The position numbers and the translations under genes are program-made. A stretch of DNA of 64,000 nucleotides, from contig CALGLR010000030.1 in NCBI GenBank assembly GCA_937959395.1, forward strand, positions 1-64,000, read 5' to 3'. Origin of the DNA: an uncultured Flavobacteriaceae bacterium. Lineage in GTDB: Bacteria > Bacteroidota > Bacteroidia > Flavobacteriales > Flavobacteriaceae. The notes below the pieces were generated by a model. The model was given only the letters and a program-made list of their open reading frames with translations. It was not told the DNA's origin and searched no databases. Positions 18,421-26,900 of the stretch are shown in pieces (position 1 is the stretch's first letter; every line of letters starts with the position of its first letter).

Positions 18421-19398
18421 ATGAGTGAGAAAGAGATCTTCGAAATCTTAGGTGAAAAAATAGCATTAGGAGAAAGCATTGAAGCTAGTTTTGGTGTTGC
18501 TAAATTACATTCTACAAACACAATTGATGTTCCCGTTCTTATTGAACGCTCAAAAATACCAGGGCCTACCGTTTTAATTACTGCTGGAATTCATGGTGAT
18601 GAAGTAAATGGGGTAGAAATTGTAAGACAAATAATAGCTAAAGGCATTAATAAACCAAAAAAAGGAACTATTATTTGTGTACCCGTTATTAATATATTTG
18701 GTTTCATACATATGAATCGCGAATTTCCAGATGGTCGAGATTTAAACCGTGTGTTTCCTGGCGGAAAATCAGGATCATTAGCAGGACGTGTAGCGCACAA
18801 ATTAATGACAGAAATTGTCCCTCATGCCGATTTAATTTTAGATTTTCATACTGGAGGCGCTAAGCGCTTTAACTCTCCACAAATACGAATTAAAAAAAAC
18901 AACTCCAATTTAAACGAATTAGCAAAAACGTTTGGAGCGCCTTTCGTTTTATATTCTAAAAACATTAAGAAATCGTTTAGAAATTCTTGTGATAAATTAG
19001 GCATTCCAATTTTACTTTTTGAAGGCGGTAAATCTTTTCATATTGATAATAACGTTACAAATACAGGTGTAAATGGCACCAAACGTGTTTTAAATTCTTT
19101 AGGCATGTTAAATAATAGTTTTAAAGTTTCTAAACCTAAAAAAACTGGTATTTTTATTGAAGAGAGCAAATGGGTTAGAGCAAATTTCTCTGGCATGTTT
19201 AAAAATACTGTTAGCATTAGCTCAAAGGTTAATAAAGGTGATGTCATAGGAAACATTACAGATCCATACGGAAAATTTAATCATTTTGTAAAAGCGAGTG
19301 CCTCTGGATACATTATCAATGTAAATGAATCGCCAATAGTATACCAAGGAGATGCCTTATTTCACATTACAACAAAACTAAGCGATGAAGCGCTTTAA
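18421..19398 (+). CDS. Succinylglutamate desuccinylase/aspartoacylase-family zinc hydrolase
   Basis: The 325-residue protein belongs to the M14-like AstE/AspA family. The zinc-binding HxxE is in ITAGIHGDEVNGVEI (His58, Glu61) and the third ligand is in LILDFHTGG; FPDGRDLNRVFPG provides the usual substrate-binding Arg. The C-terminal beta domain at about 235-320 (GIFIEESKWVRANFSGMFKN, VNKGDVIGNITDPYGK) is the barrel seen in bacterial members. The family hydrolyses amide bonds of N-acyl amino acids or C-terminal residues. No arginine-succinylation genes are nearby, so AstE activity is unlikely. Being fused in transcription to rimK, it may trim or recycle RimK-made glutamate tails. It is followed after 9 bases by the 5-formyl-THF cyclo-ligase gene. 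Confidence 0.88.
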   Translation: MSEKEIFEILGEKIALGESIEASFGVAKLHSTNTIDVPVLIERSKIPGPTVLITAGIHGDEVNGVEIVRQIIAKGINKPKKGTIICVPVINIFGFIHMNREFPDGRDLNRVFPGGKSGSLAGRVAHKLMTEIVPHADLILDFHTGGAKRFNSPQIRIKKNNSNLNELAKTFGAPFVLYSKNIKKSFRNSCDKLGIPILLFEGGKSFHIDNNVTNTGVNGTKRVLNSLGMLNNSFKVSKPKKTGIFIEESKWVRANFSGMFKNTVSISSKVNKGDVIGNITDPYGKFNHFVKASASGYIINVNESPIVYQGDALFHITTKLSDEAL

Positions 19399-19407
19399 CT
19401 ATTTTCA

Positions 19408-19974
19408 ATGACTAAAAAAGAGTTAAGAGAAAAATATAAATTAAAAAGGCAATCACTGTCATTAGTCCAATTAGACGATTTTAGTATTGCTATTGCTAAT
19501 AATGTTTTAAAACTACCTATTTGGGATCTCAGTTTTTATCATATTTTCTTAAGTATTACTGAACAAAAAGAAGTTGATACCGATTTTATCTTAAACATTT
19601 TAGCAGGAAAAGACAAAAACATAATTGTTTCTAAAAGTGATTTCAAAACTCTAGAAATGACAAATATTTTACTAACCGATGCTACAAAATTAAAAATTAA
19701 TGCGCATCATATTCCCGAACCCATAGATGGTATTGAAATTACAACTAATAAAATAGATGTGGTATTTGTTCCTCTACTAGCTTTCAATAATAAAGGACAT
19801 CGTATAGGTTATGGAAAAGGGTTTTATGATCGCTTTTTAAATAATTGTAGAAAAAACACCATTAAGATTGGTCTGTCTTTCTTTGAGCATGAAGAAAAAT
19901 TTCATGATATTTCTATTCATGATATTCCTTTAAACTATTGTATTACACCTAATACCATCTATAATTTTGAATAA
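19408..19974 (+). CDS. 5-formyltetrahydrofolate cyclo-ligase
   Basis: This cytoplasmic enzyme uses ATP to convert 5-formyl-THF to 5,10-methenyl-THF and so recycles an inhibitory folate. The 188-residue length is right for the family. The N-terminus MTKKELREKYKLKRQSLS is typical, DVVFVPLLAFNNKGHRIGYG precedes the diagnostic GYGKGFYDRFL motif (ATP and folate binding), and the end is a short beta strand. It is the last gene of the rimK operon-like unit. A separate two-component pair begins about 95 bases downstream. Confidence 0.95.
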   Translation: MTKKELREKYKLKRQSLSLVQLDDFSIAIANNVLKLPIWDLSFYHIFLSITEQKEVDTDFILNILAGKDKNIIVSKSDFKTLEMTNILLTDATKLKINAHHIPEPIDGIEITTNKIDVVFVPLLAFNNKGHRIGYGKGFYDRFLNNCRKNTIKIGLSFFEHEEKFHDISIHDIPLNYCITPNTIYNFE

Positions 19975-20068
19975 ATATATTAAAATTCACTATTTTCTAT
20001 TTTAGTTATAAATATATATTGTTTATATTGTGCTAAGTAACTGTAATGAATATGCCCACAAATTTACA

Positions 20069-21529
20069 ATGTTGAATCACATGAGTGACATAAAAAAAAA
20101 CCCGTACATAGATGTTATAGACAATCTAGATGTTGGTTATTGGAAACTAGAAAAAGACGCTAGTTATTGGTCTACTGCCTTTATAGAAAACCTAGGTTAT
20201 GCTATAAACGAGGTTGATGTAGAATTAGATTTCTTTATCAATACTCTTCTTGAGGAAAAGTATAGAAATTTATTTAGAGACAATTTCTTTAGCTTAGTTG
20301 AAAACAGTATCGATTTTAGTCAGCAAATAAGAATCTTACACAAATCTGGAGAGTATAAAGAATACATTTGTAAAACAAATGATAGTCTTCCATTAGACAT
20401 AAAAGTTAATTCTAACTTTATATTCTTTATTGAAAAAAAGCATAAAACGCATGAAAAAGTAAGACGTAGTAATTTCTATTATGGAGAAACTGCGGAAATG
20501 ACTAGAACTGGAAGTTGGTATGTTGATTTCTTAAAACAAAAAAGTTATTGGGATCATGAAAGCAAACGCATACTTGAATATCCTGAAGATTACCTTCCCT
20601 CTCTTAGTGAATCTCATAAATACTATGCACCGGAACACCATCAATTAGCAGCAAAGTTATTTATGGACTGTGCTATGGGCACGCCTTTTAGAACTGAAAT
20701 TAAGATGATTACTTCTAAAAATCGAGAATTTTGGGTAAGCGCTATAGGAAAACCAGTCTATAATGAAGCAAAAGAGATTGTAGGTATTCGTGGAATTTTT
20801 CAAGACATAGACGAGCAAAAACAAAGAGAAATTACACTACAACGCACTAGTGACATAATAGGCTCTCAAAATTCAAGACTATTTAGTTTTGCCCATATTG
20901 TATCTCATAATCTAAGATCACACACAAGCAACTTAGAACTCATTGTTAGACTTATAGATAGTAGCGAAACGCAAGAAGAAAAATTAGAATTAATAGATAG
21001 TATTAAAGATATTTCTGGAAGCTTAAATAGTACCATAGAGCATTTAAATGAAATAGTAACGATTCAAACACAAACAAACCATAGAAAAGAAGAGGTTAAT
21101 TTTTTACGAACACTTAATCAAGTAAAGAAATCTATAAATAGAATTATTACAACTAGTAATGTAAAAATAAATGTCGATTTTTCGCAAGCCGAATCTATAC
21201 AATATGTTCCGGCATATTTAGATAGCGTGCTTCTAAATTTATTAACCAACGCCATAAAATATAAACATGAAGATCGTGACCCAATTATAAATATTAAAAC
21301 GTATATTGTTGATAAGAAAGTGTTCTTAGAATTTCAAGACAATGGTGTTGGAATAGACATGGACAAATTCGGAAATAAAGTATTTGGAATGTATAAAACC
21401 TTTCATTATAATTCGGATGCTGTTGGAATAGGATTGTTTTTAGTTAAAAATCAAATTCAATCTCTTAATGGTGATATTACTGTCGAAAGCGAAGTTAATG
21501 TAGGGACAACTTTTAAAATTCAATTTTGA
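20069..21529 (+). CDS. PAS-domain sensor histidine kinase
   Basis: The kinase has two PAS-like regions at about 10-130 and 140-265; the second ends in the PAC-type motif GIRGIFQDIDEQKQRE. A His-box follows, SFAHIVSHNLRSHTSNLEL, with HNLR in place of the more common HDLR. Then come the ATPase motifs: N box (LLNLLTNAIKYKHED), G1 (EFQDNGVGID) and G2 (AVGIGLFLVKNQIQ). There is no membrane segment, so it should be a cytoplasmic sensor. The start is uncertain: ATG 20069, ATG 20081 (MSDIKKNPYI) or GTG 20030 are in frame. I give 20069, and 20081 is nearly as good. The stop overlaps the start of the response-regulator gene. The signal is unknown. Confidence 0.9.
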   Translation: MLNHMSDIKKNPYIDVIDNLDVGYWKLEKDASYWSTAFIENLGYAINEVDVELDFFINTLLEEKYRNLFRDNFFSLVENSIDFSQQIRILHKSGEYKEYICKTNDSLPLDIKVNSNFIFFIEKKHKTHEKVRRSNFYYGETAEMTRTGSWYVDFLKQKSYWDHESKRILEYPEDYLPSLSESHKYYAPEHHQLAAKLFMDCAMGTPFRTEIKMITSKNREFWVSAIGKPVYNEAKEIVGIRGIFQDIDEQKQREITLQRTSDIIGSQNSRLFSFAHIVSHNLRSHTSNLELIVRLIDSSETQEEKLELIDSIKDISGSLNSTIEHLNEIVTIQTQTNHRKEEVNFLRTLNQVKKSINRIITTSNVKINVDFSQAESIQYVPAYLDSVLLNLLTNAIKYKHEDRDPIINIKTYIVDKKVFLEFQDNGVGIDMDKFGNKVFGMYKTFHYNSDAVGIGLFLVKNQIQSLNGDITVESEVNVGTTFKIQF

Positions 21530-21945
21530 TTTTGGAAAAAAAGAGTATCGAACTAGCGTGTATCATCGATGATGATAATATTTATGTTAATCTTATAAAA
21601 AAAATAATAGAAACTAAAGCCTTGTGTGAAAACTTAGTTGTTTTTAATGATGGCAAACAAAGTATCGATTATTTTGAAGCCTTGTTACAAAACTTAGATC
21701 AAAAGCGTATTCCAGATATCATTTTTTTAGATCTTAATATGCCAGTGATGGATGGTTGGCAATTTTTAGAACGCTTCACTAAAATCAAAAATAAATTCGG
21801 GAAAGTAATTACTCTATATATAGTAAGTTCTTCTATTTATCCTGAAGATATCAATAGAGCAAAATCTTTAGAAACGGTTGAAGATTACTTAATAAAACCA
21901 GTAATTATAAGTGACCTGGCAAAACTTTTTGGTAAAGCCATTTAA
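21526..21945 (+). CDS. Stand-alone response regulator receiver (CheY-like)
   Basis: The 139-residue protein is a single receiver domain with no output domain. The acidic pocket is CIIDDDNIYV, the phospho-acceptor Asp is in IIFLDLNMPVMDGWQFL, the switch Ser is in LYIVSSSIYP, and the Lys is in DYLIKPV. The likely start is TTG 21526, which overlaps the kinase TGA stop (TTGA); a second TTG at 21532 is possible. No ATG lies before the receiver motifs. The overlap strongly suggests that the two are a cognate pair. Receivers of this kind usually act in a phosphorelay or bind a partner protein. Confidence 0.88.
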   Translation: MILEKKSIELACIIDDDNIYVNLIKKIIETKALCENLVVFNDGKQSIDYFEALLQNLDQKRIPDIIFLDLNMPVMDGWQFLERFTKIKNKFGKVITLYIVSSSIYPEDINRAKSLETVEDYLIKPVIISDLAKLFGKAI

Positions 21946-21954
21946 TACAACCTA

Positions 21955-22599
21955 CTAAATTTCTATTTCTACGTCTTCCTCTTTTTTAGGAAATGCTTTT
22001 TTGTTGAAAAATATTAAAAGACAAAAACCAATACTAATAGAAACATCAGCTATATTAAAGACAGGTTCAAAAAAAGTAAAAAAATCACCTCCAATAAAAG
22101 GAACCCATTCTGGAATAAACCCTTTCCATAAAGGAAAATGAAGCATATCTACAACTCTTCCATGAAGTATTGAATCGTACCCACCTTCTTTTGGTAAAAA
22201 AGAAGCTAATTGCCCTTCGCTATCACTAAATAAAACACCGTAAAAAACAGAATCTATAATATTCCCTAAAGCACCTGCGAAAATATAACTAAGAGCTAAT
22301 ACCAATACCTTTGAAGTGCTTTTTTTTATGGTATCTAATAGCCAATAGCCTATTCCGAAAATGGCAAAAACTCTAAAAAGTGTTAAACTCACTTTAGCAG
22401 CTCTATCACTTAAAAAAGTAAACAAATCACTTAATTGAGTTCCCCAAGCCATTCCTCTATTTTCTACAAAAAGAACTTCAAACCATTTAAAAATTTGAAC
22501 TTCTTCCCCAATAACAAAATGAGTTTTTATATATATTTTACTAACTTGATCGATAAGTAAAATTATAGCAATAAGTAGTAATGATTTTCTTAATGACAT
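21955..22599 (-). CDS. lspA: Lipoprotein signal peptidase (signal peptidase II)
   Basis: LspA cleaves prolipoproteins before the lipidated Cys in the inner membrane, which matters here because many lipoproteins are encoded in the window. The 214-residue protein has four hydrophobic segments. The family boxes are visible: LLIDQVSKIYIK near the N-terminus, FVENRGMAWG, GALGNIIDSVFYG with the first catalytic Asp, and FNIADVSISIG with the second. It is longer than the roughly 165-residue proteobacterial enzyme; the extra residues lie between the two Asp boxes (SDSEGQLASFLPKEGGYDSI and following), as is usual in Bacteroidota. The gene ends in TAG. Confidence 0.94.
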   Translation of the reverse strand: MSLRKSLLLIAIILLIDQVSKIYIKTHFVIGEEVQIFKWFEVLFVENRGMAWGTQLSDLFTFLSDRAAKVSLTLFRVFAIFGIGYWLLDTIKKSTSKVLVLALSYIFAGALGNIIDSVFYGVLFSDSEGQLASFLPKEGGYDSILHGRVVDMLHFPLWKGFIPEWVPFIGGDFFTFFEPVFNIADVSISIGFCLLIFFNKKAFPKKEEDVEIEI

Positions 22600-22616
22600 T
22601 TAATACCAATTATGAT

Positions 22617-23231
22617 TTATTGTTTTACTACTTTAATATCTCCATTTAGAGTATTTAAGAACATTTTATTGTTTCCATTTATTGTTATATCTATATCTTT
22701 CTTTCCGTTTTTTGTAATGGCTTCAACGCTTGTGTCTTTCGTTAGAACCATTATATTTCCTTGAATCGTATTTATTTTTGTATAATTTGCTTTTGTATAT
22801 AAATCACAATTCCCATTAATTAGTTCTATTTCTAGTTCTTTATAATTTCCTTTTATTTCAGCGGAAGCGATATCGCTATTTACATACAAATTAATATTAT
22901 TAGGCAAGGTAATGTCTAGTTCTATTGAAATGACTTTATGCGCACTTAATTTATCATTATCTTGAATAAAAAACGGATGCCATTGCGCTGAGATTCTTAA
23001 AGAATTTTCTACTTGATTCGTAATTAAAACAATATGCTCATTATGTTCCCCTTCTACATTCGCTTTAATTTTAATTACAGAACCGTTATGCGTATTTATT
23101 TTAATTTTAAATATTCCATTTCCATCAATATCTATATTTTCAATAGACGCATCTTCAATGTGTTTCTCTAATTGTTTTTGAGCTTTTAATTGAAACGTAA
23201 TTAAAAGACAAATTATATATAAATATTTCAT
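22617..23231 (-). CDS. Exported beta-helical (head-GIN/DUF4097-like) protein
   Basis: The 204-residue protein has a signal peptide (MKYLYIICLLITFQLKA, cleaved before QKQLE). The rest is a run of short alternating beta segments rich in Asn, Ile and Lys (IDIDGNGIFKIKINTHNGSV, IELINGNCDLYTKANYTKIN, ITINGNNKMFLNTLNGDIKV). This periodic pattern resembles the right-handed beta-helix of putative auto-transporter adhesin or DUF4097-type proteins. No catalytic motif is visible and the function is unknown. It lies 17 bases upstream of lspA in the same direction and is probably co-transcribed with it. Confidence 0.72.
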   Translation of the reverse strand: MKYLYIICLLITFQLKAQKQLEKHIEDASIENIDIDGNGIFKIKINTHNGSVIKIKANVEGEHNEHIVLITNQVENSLRISAQWHPFFIQDNDKLSAHKVISIELDITLPNNINLYVNSDIASAEIKGNYKELEIELINGNCDLYTKANYTKINTIQGNIMVLTKDTSVEAITKNGKKDIDITINGNNKMFLNTLNGDIKVVKQ

Positions 23232-23293
23232 TTTGAATTATAGAGGTCGGCACATCATACATGCTTTGCAAACTGATTTTGCAATTATTTAAT

Positions 23294-23358
23294 GTCTGTT
23301 CGAGCGCAGTCGAGAACTATATCACTTAAGAAAAGTTCTCGACTGCGCTCGAACAGAC
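23294..23358. repeat. Perfect 25-base-pair inverted repeat
   Basis: The left arm 23294-23318 begins GTCTGTTCGAGCGCAGTCG, and its exact reverse complement is at 23334-23358, with a 15-base loop. The GTTCGAGCGCAGTCGAG core is a known type of dispersed flavobacterial intergenic palindrome. There is no T-run after either arm, so it is a repeat unit rather than a simple terminator. Confidence 0.8.
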
Positions 23359-23449
23359 AAATATAAGAACAGTTTTTTGCTTAATAACTAATGGTTTATA
23401 ATTTTTATCTTATACATAATGATCTAACGCCCTCTATTCATTTTAATAA

Positions 23450-23484
23450 AAAAAACGCTTCAAAATGAATTGAAGCGTTTAAAT
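23450..23484 (-). terminator. Hairpin terminator downstream of the DksA/TraR gene
   Basis: AAACGCTTCA (23453-23462) pairs with TGAAGCGTTT (23471-23480). A run of A on the plus strand at 23447-23455 gives a U-tract for minus-strand transcripts. It lies about 70 bases after the stop of the ileS-DksA/TraR unit. Confidence 0.7.
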
Positions 23485-23526
23485 TTTAATAGATTTACAG
23501 TATACAGTGTATTTATATACACTTAC

Positions 23527-23550
23527 TGAGATCCCTGCCTGCGCAGGAAT
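23527..23550. repeat. Short dispersed repeat with a 10-base palindrome
   Basis: TGAGATCCCTGCCTGCGCAG and following bases contain the perfect palindrome CCTGCGCAGG (23538-23547). It directly abuts the 3' end of the DksA/TraR gene. The sequence resembles a common intergenic repeat of Flavobacteriaceae. Only one copy is in this window. Confidence 0.5.
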
Positions 23551-23551
23551 T

Positions 23552-23935
23552 TTATTTCTGCATGTTTTTCGCCTCTATACTTAATGTCGCATGCGGCACT
23601 AATTCTAAACGTTTTTTGTTAATTAGTTTTCCTGTTACTCGGCAAATACCATAAGTTTTATTTTCTATGCGTATTAGCGCGGTTTTAAGGTCTCTAATAA
23701 ATTTTTCTTGCCTAATTGCTAATTGAGAATTAGATTCTTTACTCATCACAGCACTTCCTTCATCAAAGGCTTTGAATTGTGGCGATGTGTCATCGGTTCC
23801 ATTAGTATGCCCATTCATGTAAGCACTTTTAATAAGCGCTAGATCATGCTGCGCTTTTTCTATTTTTTTAGAAATTAATGTTTTAAATTCAGCTAAATCT
23901 TGATCTGAATATCTTGTTGTTGGTTTTGTAGCCAT
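23552..23935 (-). CDS. DksA/TraR-family regulator with a degenerate zinc finger
   Basis: The 127-residue protein has the DksA/TraR layout: a helical N-terminal hairpin at about 10-85 (DLAEFKTLISKKIEKAQHDL) and then the zinc-finger region ALIRIENKTYGICRVTGKLI. The family binds the RNA polymerase secondary channel and acts with ppGpp. Of the four zinc-finger Cys only the first remains (YGICRVTG); the others are replaced (VPHATLSIEAK), so zinc is probably not bound. This loss is common in Bacteroidota members. The coiled-coil tip lacks an obvious DksA Asp-Asp pair. The gene starts 5 bases after ileS and is co-transcribed with it. Confidence 0.87.
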   Translation of the reverse strand: MATKPTTRYSDQDLAEFKTLISKKIEKAQHDLALIKSAYMNGHTNGTDDTSPQFKAFDEGSAVMSKESNSQLAIRQEKFIRDLKTALIRIENKTYGICRVTGKLINKKRLELVPHATLSIEAKNMQK

Positions 23936-23939
23936 GCGT

Positions 23940-26900
23940 TTAAATTTTTTGAATAGATAATTTGGTACTCACATCATCAAAAGCTATATCTATACCACTA
24001 TCTATTTGGTCTATAATACTAATATTATTGGTTAATGTTTCTGTTTTAATATATTCTAAATTAGTAGAAACGGCTTCTTCAATACTACTGTCCTTTTGCA
24101 ATTGAACCAATATACGATCTGTAACTTCAAATCCTGAATCTTTACGTAAATTTTGAATACGGTTAACTAATTCTCGAGCAATTCCTTCTTTACGTAATTC
24201 GTCAGATATTGTAACATCTAATGCAACGGTTAAACTACCTTCATTTGCAACAAGCCATCCTTCTATATCTTGAGATGTAATCTCTACATCCTCTAGTCCT
24301 AAAGTAAGTATTTTTCCATTACAATCAACATCTATACTCCCTTTTTGTTCAACTTTTTTAATATCTTCTGCATCAAAATTTCTTATCGCATTGGCAATCA
24401 ACTTCATATCTTTTCCAAATCGAGGTCCTAATGTCTTAAAGTTAGGTTTAATCTGTTTTACTAGTATATCAGACGCTTCTTCGAGTAATTCAATTTCCTT
24501 GATATTAACTTCGTGCTTTATTAAATTTGAAACAGCTAAAAGCTCTTCTTTAAGTTGAACAGAATCTACCGGGATCATTATTTTTTGTAACGGTTGTCTT
24601 ACTTTTATCTTTTCTTTAGCTCTCAACGATAAAACTAATGAAGATATTGTTTGCGCACTCTCCATTTTACGCTCTAACGATTTATCTACAAAGCTAGTAT
24701 CGAATTCAGGGAAGTTGGCCAAATGGACACTTTCAAAGCTTTCTTTCCCTGTTACTTTTGTTAAATCTAGATAAAGCTTGTCCATAAAGAAAGGTGCTAT
24801 TGGAGCTCCTAACTTCGCAATGGTTAGCATACAAGTATAAAGTGTTTGATACGCCGAAATCTTATCGGTTTGATAATCGCCTTTCCAAAAACGCCTTCTA
24901 CTTAAACGCACATACCAATTACTTAAGTAATCTTGAGTAAAGTTTGAGATCGCTCTCGCCGCTTTTGTTGGTTCATACTCGGCATAAAATTTATCTACAT
25001 TTTGAATTAGCGTATGCAACTCAGACAAAATCCATCGATCTAATTCTGGACGTTGTTCTAAAGTAATATCTTCTTCACTATAATTAAACTTATCGATATT
25101 GGTATATAATGTAAAGAATGAATACGTATTGTAAAGCGTTCCAAAAAACTTACGTTTTACTTCTTCAATACCATCAAGATCAAACTTTAAATTATCCCAA
25201 GGGTTTGCATTAGCGATCATGTACCAACGTGTGGCATCTGCACCATAAGTTTCAAGCGTTGTAAAAGGATCGGTCGCATTGCCTAAACGCTTCGACATTT
25301 TTTGTCCGTTTTTATCTAACACCAAGCCGTTAGACACCACATTTTTATAAGCTACCGAATCAAAAACCATAGTTCCAATCGCATGAAGTGTATAAAACCA
25401 TCCTCTGGTTTGATCGACTCCTTCGGCAATAAAATCGGCTGGAAATGCCTTATTATCGTCTATTAATTCTTTATTTTCAAACGGGTAATGCCATTGTGCA
25501 TAAGGCATCGATCCTGAATCGAACCAAACATCTATTAAATCACTTTCACGATGCATGGGTTGCCCAGAAGGTGAAACTAATACAATTTCATCGACTATAT
25601 TTTTATGAAGATCTATTTTCGCATAGTTATCTTCGGAATTGTTTCCAACTTCGAAATCGGCAAAAATATCTGCTTTTAAAACCCCTGCAGAAACGGCTTT
25701 TGCCATTTCAGCTTTAAGCTCTTCAACAGAACCAATACAAATTTCTTCTTTACCGTCTTCAGTTCTCCATAATGGTAATGGAATACCCCAGTAACGCGAT
25801 CGTGATAAATTCCAATCATTAGCATTAGCTAACCAATTACCAAAACGACCTTCTCCAGTACTTTTTGGTTTCCAGTTTATCGTTTTGTTTAATTCGTGCA
25901 TGCGATCTTTAACATCGGTCACTTTAATAAACCAAGAATCTAACGGGTAATATAAAATAGGTTTATCTGTTCTCCAGCAATGTGGGTAACTGTGCTTATA
26001 CTTTTCTACTTTAAACGCACCATTTTCTTCTTTTAGTTTTATGGCCAACTCCACATCCATTGAGCGTTCTGGAGCTTCGCCGTCTTTGTAATATTCGTTT
26101 TTTATATATTTCCCACCAAATTCTTTCATTTCTGGTCTAAATCGACCTTGCAAATCGACAAGTGGTACTAAATTATCATTTTCATCTTTTACCAATAATG
26201 GCGGAATTTCTGGAGTGGCTTGTTTTGCTACTAATGCATCATCTGCTCCAAAGGTTGGTGATGTGTGCACAATTCCTGTTCCATCTTCAGTCGTTACGAA
26301 ATCTCCAGAGATGACTCTAAATGCATCTTGAGGATTATCATTTGGTAACGCATATTTTAAAAGCTGCTCGTATTTTATACCAACAAGGTCTTTTCCTTTG
26401 CATTCTCCGATAATCTTAAAAGGAATTTTCTTATCTCCCTCTTTATAATCTAATAATTCTGCTTTACTTTCTACTTCATTATATTTTCCAGCAAATTGTT
26501 TCGCCACCAACGCTTTTGCTAAGACAACACTAATAGGTTTGAATGTATACTGATTATAGGTTTCCACTATAACATAATCAATTTTTGGGCCTACTGTTAA
26601 TGCGGTATTACTAGGCAGAGTCCAAGGTGTGGTCGTCCATGCTAAGAAGAAATCCTCCCCCGACCCATCCAAAGGAGGGGAGAGTTTAAATGCATCCCAT
26701 ATTGAAATTCCCTCTTTGGGGGCTAGGGGGATTTTAAACTGTGCCACAACTGTCGTATCGGTAACATCTTGATACGTTCCTGGCTGGTTTAACTCGTGTG
26801 AGCTTAATCCTGTTCCTGCTTTTGGAGAATACGGCTGAATCGTATAGCCTTTATATAGTAATTTTTTATTGTAAATTTCTTTTAACAACCACCATACGCT

